A stretch of DNA of 64,000 bases, taken from assembly GCF_033807535.1 (NCBI RefSeq), contig NZ_CP136856.1:3508185-3572184 (forward strand), written 5' to 3'. Positions 35,629 through 44,668 of this stretch are shown here, one piece after another. The notes beneath the pieces are model-generated. The model was not told the origin of the DNA and ran no database searches. It saw nothing but the letters and a program-made list of their open reading frames with translations. Position 1 is the first letter of the stretch. Each line of letters opens with the position of its first letter. This stretch comes from Oceanisphaera sp. IT1-181 (GTDB lineage Bacteria > Pseudomonadota > Gammaproteobacteria > Enterobacterales > Aeromonadaceae). A program made the position numbers and the translations under genes.

Positions 35629-36532
35629 CGTTTTCGCCCTCCCACTGGGTTTGTGCTTCTCGACTGTGCACTTGGCCGGCCTTGATGATCAAGGGACGCT
35701 CATCATCACTGATAATACCGATGGCGTGCTCGCGGCCGTGGCGAGTTTCATTGAGCACAAAGTGGCGCAACACGCCGCCAAAGGCCAGTTCTAGGTTGTC
35801 TTGAGTAAAGATATCTTGGGTGATGCCATGGGCCAAAACCGTGCCTTTGATCAAGATAGTGCGATCACAAAACTCCGGTACCGAGCCTAGGTTGTGAGTA
35901 GACACTAACATTACTCGGCCTTCGGCCCGTAATTCACGGAGCAGGGCGATGATTTGATCTTCGGTTTTTACATCCACGCCAGTAAAAGGCTCATCGAGCA
36001 AGATAATGCGGCCGTTTTGCGCCAAGGCGCGAGCCAAAAATACCCGCTTCTTTTGGCCGCCCGATAACTCACCGATTTGGCGTTTGCGAAATTCTGTCAT
36101 GTTCACGCGCGCCAGTGCTTGGCTCACGGCTTCATGATCCACCTTTTTAGCGCGGCGTAACCAGCCCATATGGCCATAACGGCCCATCATGACGACATCT
36201 TCTACCAGTACTGGGAAATTCCAGTCCACTTCTTCCGATTGGGGTACATAGGCCACTAGGTTTTGGCGCAAGGCCTCGTCCACACTCATGCCCAACACGC
36301 TGATGTTACCTTTAGCTAAGCGCACAAAGCCCATAATGGCCTTAAACAAGGTCGACTTGCCGGAACCGTTTACGCCCACCAGCGCCGTTATGGTGCCGGT
36401 GGGAATGGCAAAGCTCGCATCACGTAATGCAGTGTGGCCGTTACGGTAAGTAACGGTGACGTCTTCGACCTTCATGCCGGCATCGGCCGTTAGCGCGGTG
36501 GCTGCATTCGGTTGCTGATGCCGTTCGATCAT
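35612..36532 (-). CDS. sitB: Metal ABC transporter ATP-binding protein (SitB/YfeB type)
   Basis: 306-residue ABC ATPase energising metal import. Walker A GVNGSGKST spans residues 53-61. VPQSEEVDWNFPV is the Q-loop region typical of metal transporters. LSGGQKKR is the signature and RIILLDEPFTGVD the Walker B. The C-terminal extension after the core (about 45 residues, charged) is longer than minimal. It overlaps the binding-protein stop by 4 bp. Confidence 0.95.
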   Translation of the reverse strand: MIERHQQPNAATALTADAGMKVEDVTVTYRNGHTALRDASFAIPTGTITALVGVNGSGKSTLFKAIMGFVRLAKGNISVLGMSVDEALRQNLVAYVPQSEEVDWNFPVLVEDVVMMGRYGHMGWLRRAKKVDHEAVSQALARVNMTEFRKRQIGELSGGQKKRVFLARALAQNGRIILLDEPFTGVDVKTEDQIIALLRELRAEGRVMLVSTHNLGSVPEFCDRTILIKGTVLAHGITQDIFTQDNLELAFGGVLRHFVLNETRHGREHAIGIISDDERPLIIKAGQVHSREAQTQWEGENDDHTA

Positions 36533-37449
36533 TTTGCCAATCCTTCTTTGATGCCAGTAACAATGGTTTGTGAGGTCACGCTCAATAAGTCGAGATAAGT
36601 CGGCACAGGGCCATCTTCGGCACTCAAGGAGTCCACATACAAGACGCCGCCATAGTGACTGCCGGTTTCGCGTGCCACTTGCTTGGCGGGCTTATCAGAA
36701 ATGGTACTTTCGCTAAATACAGTCGGGATCTGATGCTGGCGCATGGTATCGATAACCTTGCGCACTTGTTGCGGTGTACCTTGCTGATCCGCATTAATGG
36801 GCCATAAAAACAGCTCTTTTAAGCCAAAGTCGCGGGCTAAATAAGAGAAAGCGCCTTCGCTGGTGACTAGCCAGCGCTTATCTTCTGGCAGCTCTGCGAT
36901 CAATTGCTGAATAGGCGCAATTTCTGCTTCAATTTTGGCTTTATAAACGGCGGCATTGGCCTGATAAATATCCGCGTTATCCGGGTCGTATTTCATAAAG
37001 GCATCACGAATGTTATCTACATAGATGATGGTGTTTTTCGGCGACATCCACGCATGGGGGTTAGGCTTACCTTCATAAGGGCCGGCCACCACACTCATGG
37101 GCTCTATGCCATCGGAGACCACCACTTCTGGCATCTGTTTCATGTTTTGATAGAACTTCTCAAACCACAGCTCTAAGTTCAAACCGTTAGAAAAAATCAG
37201 CTGGGCATCGTGAGCGCGAATAATATCGCCAGGCGTTGGCTGATAGTCGTGAATTTCCGCACCGGGTTTGGTGATGGACTCCACAATCGCCGCATCACCG
37301 GCTACGTTGCGCGCCATATCGGCGATCACGGTAAAAGTGGTCACGGCTTTAAATTTATCTGCGGCTTGCGCTGAGCTTACCCAGATTAGGCTGGTCAGTG
37401 CTAATGCGAGCACACGTTTGAGCAGCGTCCCTGACTTAAGGTTTAACAT
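36529..37449 (-). CDS. sitA: Metal-binding periplasmic protein (SitA/YfeA type)
   Basis: 306-residue cluster A-I substrate-binding protein that captures Mn2+, Fe2+ or Zn2+. The signal peptide is cleaved after residue 29 (VSSAQA/ADKF). Likely metal ligands are the His in EIHDYQPTPGD, the His in NPHAWMSP, the Glu in SEGAFSYLARDFG and the Asp in VDSLSAEDGPVPTYLD. This is the His-His-Glu-Asp set of manganese/iron binders, without the His-rich loop of zinc-specific proteins. The gene heads the sitABCD-like operon; no Fur or MntR box was clear upstream. Confidence 0.94.
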   Translation of the reverse strand: MLNLKSGTLLKRVLALALTSLIWVSSAQAADKFKAVTTFTVIADMARNVAGDAAIVESITKPGAEIHDYQPTPGDIIRAHDAQLIFSNGLNLELWFEKFYQNMKQMPEVVVSDGIEPMSVVAGPYEGKPNPHAWMSPKNTIIYVDNIRDAFMKYDPDNADIYQANAAVYKAKIEAEIAPIQQLIAELPEDKRWLVTSEGAFSYLARDFGLKELFLWPINADQQGTPQQVRKVIDTMRQHQIPTVFSESTISDKPAKQVARETGSHYGGVLYVDSLSAEDGPVPTYLDLLSVTSQTIVTGIKEGLAK

Positions 37450-37554
37450 GTTAGATCCTTAATAATACGTAAAGACACAATACACAAGGTCTACATACAG
37501 TGGCACAGCGTCACTCTGACGTTTACTGCATTTATATATCGATCAAGCACAAGA

Positions 37555-37572
37555 AGGGCGCCGTAGCGCCCT
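37555..37572. terminator. Hairpin downstream of the GGDEF-EAL gene
   Basis: AGGGCGC and GCGCCCT pair perfectly around a four-base loop (UACG on the minus strand). The T-tract is weak (TTCTTG), and the hairpin is 145 bp past the stop, so terminator function is tentative. Confidence 0.4.
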
Positions 37573-37716
37573 AAAAGGTATATCAACAGATTAAGTGAAT
37601 GTGATCTATATCTCAAATATAGCGTGCATTTCACGTCTTATTTAGTTGGGTGAAGGTTTTATTGCCATTACCTATAGAAAAAAGCGCCATTGGTAGAAAG
37701 AGAGGCGTGCCGCCGA

Positions 37717-40176
37717 TTAGCAGTCTGCCATCACTAACCGAAACGCCGAATGTTGGCTCAGGTAGGCGGTAAACTCTGCTTTTAGCAGAGGTTTACTTAA
37801 GTAGTAACCTTGAACGATATCCACTCCTTTTTGCTGCAAGTAAGCCAGTTCGAATTCGTTTTCGACGCCTTCCGCCACCACGGTTAGGTTCAGCTGTTTG
37901 GCCATGGCAATAACGGCAGACATAATGGCCTTGCCGTCGCTGCCTTGGTTTAGGTCAGTGACAAAGCTTTTGTCTATCTTCAGCTCGTCTATCGGTAGAC
38001 CTTTAAGTGCACTCAAGGAGGAATAACCGGTACCAAAGTCGTCCAGAGAAATCCGAGTACCGGTCGCGCGGATCTGCCTTAGCCGCGCTATGGCTCCTTC
38101 TCCTTGCATGATGCTGGATTCAGTGACTTCAACTGTGAGGCTTGAAGGAGAAAGCTGGTGCTGGGCTAAGCAGTCTTGCAGTAGGCGGGGCATATCTTCC
38201 CTGAGTAGCTGCACAAAAGAGACGTTTACCGACATCCTAGGTACGATTTCACCTTGGTCTTGCCAAGCTTTAATCTGCAGACAGATCTCCAGAATGACCC
38301 AGCGACCCAGTAGCAGGATAAGTCCCGATTGCTCAGCCACGGGAATGAACACTTCGGGTGGGATCCAGCCTTTTTCTGGATGGTGCCAACGTAGCAAGGC
38401 TTCACAACCCACCAAGCGGCCACTGCGGGCACAAATCTGCGGTTGATAAGCCAGCTGCAGGTGATTGTGGTCGATAGCCTTATGCAGATCTTCTTTTATT
38501 TCCAGATTTTTGATCGAGGCCAGAGCGGTACTACGACAGAAGAAACGATAGGTGTTCTTACCGTGGTGCTTGGCGTCATACATGGCTAAGTCGGCACTTT
38601 TCAGTAACTCGCTTACGCTTTCGCCCGCTTCAACGGCCAGACTAATACCGATACTCACCCCGATCCGCAGCTCTTTGTCAGCCACCATCAGCGGAGAATC
38701 CAGAGCATGGATGATGCGTTGGGCCACCGTCTCGGCTTCGCTCCGCTCTCGAATATTGCGCAGCAATATGGTGAACTCGTCACCACCCAGCCGAGCCAGC
38801 AGGGGATAGTTTTGGTGTTCTAAAGCATTGGCGTTAGGCAGAACTTGCTCAATACACCTTGCTATGGCTATTAGCACCGCATCACCGGTTTCGTGGCCTA
38901 GGGTATCGTTGATATGCTTGAATTCGTCCAGATCCAGAAACATCAGGGCGATGGTCGGGGGGCCGCCATCGCTGTTCGCATAATGTTTATCCAGTTCTTC
39001 CAGCAGCTGGCGCCGGTTTGGCAGTCGAGTCAGGCCATCTAAATAGGCGATTTCGTGTAATTCCCGCTTTTGTGCAAGCAGGGCTTGGCCCATGTCTCGC
39101 ACCCTATTGGCCAGGCTGGTAATTTCGTCATTACTGCGGCTGTAAAAGTTCCACCCGGAGCCATTACCTAGCTGGCGGGCGGCATGGCCTAATTGCTGGA
39201 TAGGATTAATCAGCAGTCGATTCAGCAGCCAGTACAACATCAACATACTGAACAGCGTGACTGCGAGGGTGTATTTAATCGAGCTGGAGCCCACTTCCCA
39301 CAGTAGCTGGTGTAGTTTGGATGCGGGCCAGCCAATGGAGAAATAAAGGCCGTCCATTAACGACATGTGCCCTACTAAGTAAGGCTGTGCATCGAGGATA
39401 AAGTTTTCTTTATAATGAATAGCGTCATCATTAGTCTCTTGCCCAAGCGTTGCTAACGTTGACAGACCTGCGGCGGACAGTCGGGTATCGCCCAGTTGCA
39501 GCACTCGAGTGCCGTCACCATGATAAAGCAGACTGAACCCCTCGTTGAACAGGTTATTGTTATCGACGATGGGATTGAAGAAGTCCAAATTAGACTTGAT
39601 CACCAGATAGCCCTTCAGCTCACCTTGGCTGTTTTGGGTCCTTTCTACCGGGTTGTGTAATACCAGCTTTCTGAGCGATATCAGCATCCAGCGACCGGTA
39701 TCGGGATCTATGATGATGCAGACCTTGTAGTCGGTATTTGCGGTTTGTATGGCCTTGAAGTAGGAGGTATTGCTCTCGTCATCGCTTTGGTTGAGGGAGT
39801 CGTCGGTCAGCAGTGCCAGCTCTTCATAACCATCGGGCATTATTAGGCTTATTTCTTGGTATTCCGAGTAAACCGACATAAAAGACTCGAACTCCTTAGC
39901 CAGCACGTTGTGCATGACATGAGCACGAATGTTTTCTTCGGTCATTAAATAACGATTGAGCACCACATTATTGGCCAGTATCGCACTGTCGGCCTCTATT
40001 ACCTTCAATTTGGCTTGTAGCGTACTTCTCACCTGCAGCAGAGAGTCTTTGGTCTGCACCTGGATCTGCTCTCTAACGTAGTCCTGATAAAGGTGATAAG
40101 AGGTGCCAATTAATACTAATGCTTGCACCAATAGCAGGGGCAATAGCCAGAGGGCTATCTTGGGTTTTAGTTGCAT
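37717..40176 (-). CDS. mbaA: Membrane GGDEF-EAL protein, MbaA-like polyamine signalling partner
   Basis: 819-residue inner-membrane cyclic-di-GMP enzyme. A first membrane helix (about 7-27) is followed by a periplasmic sensor to about 300, a second helix, HAMP (INPIQQLGHAARQL), then GGDEF and EAL domains. LARLGGDEFTILLRN (about 464) is an intact synthase motif. CEALLRWHHPEKGW (about 590), DDFGTGYSSLSALK and KIDKSFV keep phosphodiesterase residues. It lies 27 bp downstream of a PotD-like binding protein, the same arrangement as Vibrio cholerae nspS-mbaA, where the binding protein relays norspermidine or spermidine levels to MbaA. The intact GGDEF suggests it may be bifunctional. Family and context call, not proven. 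Confidence 0.85.
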   Translation of the reverse strand: MQLKPKIALWLLPLLLVQALVLIGTSYHLYQDYVREQIQVQTKDSLLQVRSTLQAKLKVIEADSAILANNVVLNRYLMTEENIRAHVMHNVLAKEFESFMSVYSEYQEISLIMPDGYEELALLTDDSLNQSDDESNTSYFKAIQTANTDYKVCIIIDPDTGRWMLISLRKLVLHNPVERTQNSQGELKGYLVIKSNLDFFNPIVDNNNLFNEGFSLLYHGDGTRVLQLGDTRLSAAGLSTLATLGQETNDDAIHYKENFILDAQPYLVGHMSLMDGLYFSIGWPASKLHQLLWEVGSSSIKYTLAVTLFSMLMLYWLLNRLLINPIQQLGHAARQLGNGSGWNFYSRSNDEITSLANRVRDMGQALLAQKRELHEIAYLDGLTRLPNRRQLLEELDKHYANSDGGPPTIALMFLDLDEFKHINDTLGHETGDAVLIAIARCIEQVLPNANALEHQNYPLLARLGGDEFTILLRNIRERSEAETVAQRIIHALDSPLMVADKELRIGVSIGISLAVEAGESVSELLKSADLAMYDAKHHGKNTYRFFCRSTALASIKNLEIKEDLHKAIDHNHLQLAYQPQICARSGRLVGCEALLRWHHPEKGWIPPEVFIPVAEQSGLILLLGRWVILEICLQIKAWQDQGEIVPRMSVNVSFVQLLREDMPRLLQDCLAQHQLSPSSLTVEVTESSIMQGEGAIARLRQIRATGTRISLDDFGTGYSSLSALKGLPIDELKIDKSFVTDLNQGSDGKAIMSAVIAMAKQLNLTVVAEGVENEFELAYLQQKGVDIVQGYYLSKPLLKAEFTAYLSQHSAFRLVMADC

Positions 40177-40203
40177 CTGCTTCTCCTGCCGATGGCTACG
40201 CTG

Positions 40204-41301
40204 CTAGCGGTGTGCTTGGCTAATATCCCGCATTATTCTTTTGTGCTGCTTGATAAGCCGAGGTGACAGAATCTGATGGGTTTCGGATTTAGCCAGTTTG
40301 GCTTTATCCGGATAAATCTGTGGATCATTCAAAAATTCGGGGGGTAGCAAGGCTTCTGCCGCTTGGTTAGGCGTGGCATTGTTAAGATAAAGCGCATTTT
40401 TTGCCGCTTGCTCAGGCCTATTGATGAAGTCCACGAAGTGATGTGCCAACGTTGGATTGCTCGCCTTGGCGGCCAAGCAGATAAAATCCGCCCAGACCAC
40501 ACCGCCTTCTTCTGGCAGCACATATTCGATGCGGGGCTCGGCCTCCTTGAGCATAAGGGCGTCGCCGCTGTAGGTGAGAATGGCACTGACTTCACCGCTC
40601 ACTAGCTTGGATTTTTCGGCCTCGACCGCCACCGGTGAGTACCCAGCTACCGCCGGCGCTTGGGCCAGTAATAGCTGGCGGGCTTGCTCCAACTGTTGAG
40701 GATGCTCGCTATTCATGGAATAGCCCAGAGTTTTGAGCGCCATGCCAATGACTTCCTCTCCCATATCTGACATTAAAATCCGACCTTTAAGCTCGGGGGC
40801 GGGCTCATAAAGCTGTTGCCAACGGGTGATGGGCACGGAGACTAGGTCAGTGCGATAAGCAATGCCAGTGGTGCCCCAAGCATAGGGGACACAAAGATTG
40901 TCTCGGGTTTCGAGTCCGGACAGCGTGGGCAGCTTAGCCTGAGAGATGTTCGGTGCTTGCTGGGCGTCGAACTCGGTGATCCAAGCTAATTGATGATGGA
41001 AAAGCTTGGTTACTGAGTCGACCAGAATCAGATCAAACCCATCGGCGTTAGAGGTGGTGAGAATTTCGTCGCGGGCGGCATCCGACTCGTAATAGGCGAA
41101 TTTAACGTGGGCGTTATATTCGGTTTCAAAATCCGCGACTACCTGTTCGTCGATATAATCCCCCCAGGTTAGGAAGGTTAAGGTAGCGGGTTTATCTGCT
41201 GCCAGTATTGGCCCAGAAACCAGCAACAATAGGGTGAAAATAGGCGCAAGTAGGGCGCTGTTTATTTTGCCCTGAGAGGGCCTTGAGAGGGCAGTGTTCA
41301 T
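40204..41301 (-). CDS. nspS: PotD-like periplasmic polyamine-binding protein (NspS-like)
   Basis: 365-residue spermidine/putrescine-type binding protein. The signal peptide is cleaved after about residue 34 (PILA/ADKP). LTFLTWGDYIDEQVVADFE is the family N-terminus. CVPYAWGTTGIAYRTD and the Asp/Trp-containing VVWADFICLAAKASNP are ligand-site blocks. The ATG ending 41301 has AGGAG seven bases upstream; a 10-residue extension is not supported. No ABC permease or ATPase is adjacent. Instead it pairs with a GGDEF-EAL gene, which argues for signalling rather than transport, as with NspS. Confidence 0.84.
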   Translation of the reverse strand: MNTALSRPSQGKINSALLAPIFTLLLLVSGPILAADKPATLTFLTWGDYIDEQVVADFETEYNAHVKFAYYESDAARDEILTTSNADGFDLILVDSVTKLFHHQLAWITEFDAQQAPNISQAKLPTLSGLETRDNLCVPYAWGTTGIAYRTDLVSVPITRWQQLYEPAPELKGRILMSDMGEEVIGMALKTLGYSMNSEHPQQLEQARQLLLAQAPAVAGYSPVAVEAEKSKLVSGEVSAILTYSGDALMLKEAEPRIEYVLPEEGGVVWADFICLAAKASNPTLAHHFVDFINRPEQAAKNALYLNNATPNQAAEALLPPEFLNDPQIYPDKAKLAKSETHQILSPRLIKQHKRIMRDISQAHR

Positions 41302-41565
41302 CCGTGAACTCCTAAATGTAAGCACCGGCAAGTGCTAGCGCGGACCTTATTGAAACTCGGTCAGATTGACTAACATCGTTCAATAACTCAGCAGGGTCAA
41401 TGTTTTTATCGTGGAGTTGCGACGGAGTCGCATGAATCATTATGGAGCAGTCGGTGGAGGGGAGTTATCTTCAGATACGGTGCGGCAGGTATTTATGACG
41501 GATCAATAGCGGGAGTGGTGAGTCTGTTGTTACAGGGGCAGCCTTAGCTGCCACCCGTTTAGTAT

Positions 41566-42609
41566 TTACGCCAATGCGTCGTCGCCGACGCGCACTACCA
41601 GCTTGCCAAAGTTTTCACCTTGTAGCAGACCGATAAAGGCCTGTGGTGCTTGGTCTAGCTCATCCACTATTTGCTCACGATAATGAATTTTGCCCTCATG
41701 TAGCCACTGGCTCATGTCTTGAGCAAACTCATTATAACGATGGGCGTAATCATCGAAGATAATAAAACCCTTCACCGTCATGCGCTTTACGAGAATAGTG
41801 CCCATCAGTTGGCCTAAGCGATCTGGGCCATCTGGCAAGGCGGTGGCGTTATATTGAGAAATCAGGCCGCACACAGGAATACGGGCGCCGGTATTCAGTA
41901 GTGGCAGCACCGCATCCAGCACCTTGCCGCCGACGTTCTCGTAGTAAACATCAATGCCCTTGGGGCAAGCCTTCGCCAGTTGCTCGGCAAAATCTTCAGC
42001 CTTATGATCGATACAAAAATCTACGCCCAGCTTATCGAGTGCATAAGCGCATTTCTCAGTGCCACCGGCAATGGCCACCACACGGCACCCTTTCAGTTTG
42101 CCGATTTGTGCCACCATGGATCCCACGGCGCCGGTTGCGGCGGCCACCACTATGGTTTCACCATGTTGTGGTTTACCAATATCCAGCAGGCCCATATAAG
42201 CGGTAAAGCCCGGCATGCCCAGTACACCCAAAGCATAGGAAGGCGGCACTTGAGTTGGGTCCAGCTTAATTAAGCCCTCACCATTAGACAGCGCATAATC
42301 TTGCCAGCCGCTGTAGCTGAGTACCCAGTCACCGACCTTAAAATCTGGATGCAGACTTTCGTGCACTCGGCTCACGGTACCGCCGACCATGGGTTCACCA
42401 ATGGCCACCGGATCCGCATAGGACTTGGCATCGCTCATGCGACCACGCATATAAGGATCCAAACTTAAAAACACCGTGCGCAGCAGTACTTCGCCTTGTT
42501 TGGGCTCAGGGATAGCCGTTTCTTGTAGTGCAAAGTCATTGACCGTGGGCGCACCGATTGGTCGCGAGGCCAAGGTGAGCTGACGATTGGTGTGCTGAGT
42601 CTGTTTCAT
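41566..42609 (-). CDS. curA: NADPH-dependent enone/curcumin reductase
   Basis: 347-residue zinc-independent MDR reductase of the CurA/LTB4-dehydrogenase family that saturates reactive alpha,beta-unsaturated carbonyls. LRTVFLSLDPYMRGRMSD, VLGMPGFTAYMGLLDIG, VVAAATGAVGSMVAQIGKLKG (NADPH fold) and VDYYENVGGK-like VYYENVGGKVLDAVLPLL closely match E. coli CurA (345 residues). It lies 36 bp downstream of a yqhD-like gene, below a NemR-type regulator, so aldehyde/electrophile detoxification is the likely role. Confidence 0.94.
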   Translation of the reverse strand: MKQTQHTNRQLTLASRPIGAPTVNDFALQETAIPEPKQGEVLLRTVFLSLDPYMRGRMSDAKSYADPVAIGEPMVGGTVSRVHESLHPDFKVGDWVLSYSGWQDYALSNGEGLIKLDPTQVPPSYALGVLGMPGFTAYMGLLDIGKPQHGETIVVAAATGAVGSMVAQIGKLKGCRVVAIAGGTEKCAYALDKLGVDFCIDHKAEDFAEQLAKACPKGIDVYYENVGGKVLDAVLPLLNTGARIPVCGLISQYNATALPDGPDRLGQLMGTILVKRMTVKGFIIFDDYAHRYNEFAQDMSQWLHEGKIHYREQIVDELDQAPQAFIGLLQGENFGKLVVRVGDDALA

Positions 42610-42645
42610 AATTACTCCTTCGCTCTTAGTTGATTACAAGGCAAA

Positions 42646-43803
42646 TTACAGGCTGGCTAATAGGATTTGGCGACAATGCTCTGGCGTCACATCACCGTGC
42701 TCGCCTAACGCCACCATGCCGTGGGCTTCTAAGCTATTGATGATGGCGTCGATATGCTCGGCACCCAGCTCATAGTCGCTTAGGCGGGTTTTTACGCCTA
42801 CGGACTCGAAGAAGTTACGGGTATGCTCAATGGCGGCCTCGGCTTTTTCATCGTCGCTGCCGTCTCGGATATGCCACACGCGCTCTGCGTATTGCACCAA
42901 CTTGCCAAGCTTGGTGGCTTTACGCTGGCGCAGCATCTCCGGCAAAATAATGGCCAAGGTTTGGGCGTGATCCAAGCCGTGCAAGGCGGTGAGCTCATGA
43001 CCCAGCATATGAGTGGCCCAGTCTTGGGGTACACCGGCGCCAATTAAGCCATTAAGCGCTAAGGTGGCGGTCCACATTAAGCTGGCACGGGTTTGGTAGT
43101 CTTCTGGATTGGCTAAGGCTTTAGGGCCAATTTCAATTAAGGTTTGCAGTAAACCTTCGGCAAATCTATCTTGCACCGGCGCGTTCGCGGGATAAGTTAG
43201 GTACTGCTCCATCACGTGCATAAAGGCATCGACCACGCCATTGGCAATTTGGCGGGTGGGCAGGGTGTAGGTCTTGACCGGATCCAGAACTGAAAACACC
43301 GGATACACATGCTCGCTCATAAAGGGCAGTTTAGCGGCCAGTGATTTGCGGGTAATAACCGAGCCTTTATTCATTTCTGAGCCGGTAGCCGGCAGCGTTA
43401 ATACCGAGCCAAAGGGCAGGGCGCGGGTAATGTTCTGGCCGCCTTGTAGCAAAATATCCCAAGCATCACCTTCATACAGTGCGGCTGCCGCCACAAATTT
43501 GGTGCCATCGATCACTGACCCCCCACCCACGGCGAGTAAGAATTCAATGTTTTGCTCGCGTACCATCTGCACGGCTTCCATCAAGGTTTCGAAGCTGGGG
43601 TTAGGCTCTATGCCACCAAACAGCTGTACTTCGCGATCTCCCAAGGCGGCGGTGACCTCATCCAAGGTGCCAGTACGACGCGCACTTTCGCCACCAAATA
43701 ACACCAGTACTCGGGCCTTGACCGGTACTAGTTGGTCTAGGTTCGCAATTTTTCCAGCACCAAATTCAATGCGGGTGGGGTTGTAAAAGCTAAAGTCTTG
43801 CAT
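42646..43803 (-). CDS. yqhD: NADPH-dependent aldehyde reductase (YqhD-type iron/zinc alcohol dehydrogenase)
   Basis: 385-residue group III alcohol dehydrogenase that reduces short-chain and peroxidation-derived aldehydes with NADPH. AVGGGSVIDGTKF is the nucleotide-binding segment, with Asp/Thr suited to NADPH. Metal ligands are the Asp and His of NGVVDAFMHVMEQY and the two His in HMLGHELTALHGLDHAQ. TPTRIEFGAG and the C-terminus agree with E. coli YqhD (387 residues). An operator palindrome at 43834 lies directly upstream. Confidence 0.94.
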   Translation of the reverse strand: MQDFSFYNPTRIEFGAGKIANLDQLVPVKARVLVLFGGESARRTGTLDEVTAALGDREVQLFGGIEPNPSFETLMEAVQMVREQNIEFLLAVGGGSVIDGTKFVAAAALYEGDAWDILLQGGQNITRALPFGSVLTLPATGSEMNKGSVITRKSLAAKLPFMSEHVYPVFSVLDPVKTYTLPTRQIANGVVDAFMHVMEQYLTYPANAPVQDRFAEGLLQTLIEIGPKALANPEDYQTRASLMWTATLALNGLIGAGVPQDWATHMLGHELTALHGLDHAQTLAIILPEMLRQRKATKLGKLVQYAERVWHIRDGSDDEKAEAAIEHTRNFFESVGVKTRLSDYELGAEHIDAIINSLEAHGMVALGEHGDVTPEHCRQILLASL

Positions 43804-43833
43804 AAATTATCCTACAAAGTTGAGAGTTTAAAT

Positions 43834-43848
43834 TAGACCGGTCGTCTA
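43834..43848. promoter_or_regulatory. NemR-type operator upstream of yqhD-curA
   Basis: TAGACCGGTCGTCTA: TAGAC and GTCTA arms around five bases. A near-identical palindrome precedes the nemR-like gene. Confidence 0.75.
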
Positions 43849-43899
43849 GTTGAGTGAGGTAAAAAAGCTCGCACCATTGGCGAGCTTATCGCAATAAAA

Positions 43900-44487
43900 T
43901 TACTTAGTGTTGAGTAGCTGGCATGTCATGTTCATGGCCAAGTTCATATGTTGCTCATCACGGTGCAGTTTAGTCAGCAGGCTGGCGCCCAGCCACAACT
44001 GATACAAGCTAGTGGCCAAAAAATCCGGCTGGGTACAGTGTAAAGAGCCTTCACTAACCCCTGCTTCAATACAGCGAGTAATGCGCTCAATAACCTTGTT
44101 AGTGCCAGCCTTTAGCGTGAGCCGCATTGGCTCCGATAAGTCCGCTACTTCGGCACTTAGCTTAACCACCAGGCAGTCGCTGCGACTGTCTGGGCCACAA
44201 TAGCGGCGTTGCCACTCTTCCCAGTAGCTCATTAGCTGCTGCTGGCTACTCAAGCTGGGCTTGCTGAATAACAGATCGAGCTCAGTCAGATAAAATTGGA
44301 AGTAATCTTCCAGCAGCGCCTGACCAAACTGTTCCTTCGACTTAAAGTAATGGTAAAAGGAGCCCTTAGGCACACCAGCCTGCTGTAACAGTGCGCTTAG
44401 GCCAACCGAACTAAAGCCTCGGGCGGCGAGAATTTCGCGACCGGTATCGAGTAAGTGTTGGCGAGTATCTTGATGTTTTGTGTTCAT
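43900..44487 (-). CDS. nemR: TetR family electrophile-sensing repressor (NemR-like)
   Basis: 195-residue TetR repressor. The HTH LSALLQQAGVPKGSFYHYFKSKEQFG (about 30-55) and DCLVVKLSAEVADLSEPMR resemble E. coli NemR, and the Cys in SDCLVVKLSAE aligns with the redox-sensing Cys106. I prefer the ATG ending 44487 (MNTKHQDTR); a GTG three codons upstream is possible. A palindrome at 44509 lies in its own promoter and an almost identical one before yqhD, so autoregulation plus control of yqhD-curA is likely. Quinones, aldehydes or hypochlorite would be the signal by analogy. Confidence 0.9.
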   Translation of the reverse strand: MNTKHQDTRQHLLDTGREILAARGFSSVGLSALLQQAGVPKGSFYHYFKSKEQFGQALLEDYFQFYLTELDLLFSKPSLSSQQQLMSYWEEWQRRYCGPDSRSDCLVVKLSAEVADLSEPMRLTLKAGTNKVIERITRCIEAGVSEGSLHCTQPDFLATSLYQLWLGASLLTKLHRDEQHMNLAMNMTCQLLNTK

Positions 44488-44508
44488 GGAAGGCACTTTA
44501 TATATTAT

Positions 44509-44523
44509 TAGACCAGTCGTCTA
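44509..44523. promoter_or_regulatory. NemR-type operator upstream of nemR
   Basis: TAGACCAGTCGTCTA, differing by one base from the site at 43834, and 21 bp upstream of the repressor start. Confidence 0.75.
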
Positions 44524-44605
44524 GTTGTTTTTAGGTATTTACGCGACGGATAATCCGCGAAGAACACTGTTTGCAGGAGGACTATTAATGAGCTGATGGC
44601 TTACA

Positions 44606-44632
44606 ACAACCAAGAGCGCAGCCCTTGGTTGT
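44606..44632. terminator. Hairpin between yqhA and nemR
   Basis: ACAACCAAG and CTTGGTTGT pair perfectly over 9 bp with a 9-base loop, downstream of yqhA. The U-tract is poor, so termination is tentative. Confidence 0.4.
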
Positions 44633-44668
44633 GGGTATGCAGTGCCGATGCTGAGCGTTGAAACGGTA

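Noticed and set aside
36529..37716. Fur or MntR box upstream of sitA
   Set aside because: The A/T-rich palindromes there do not match either consensus closely enough to call.
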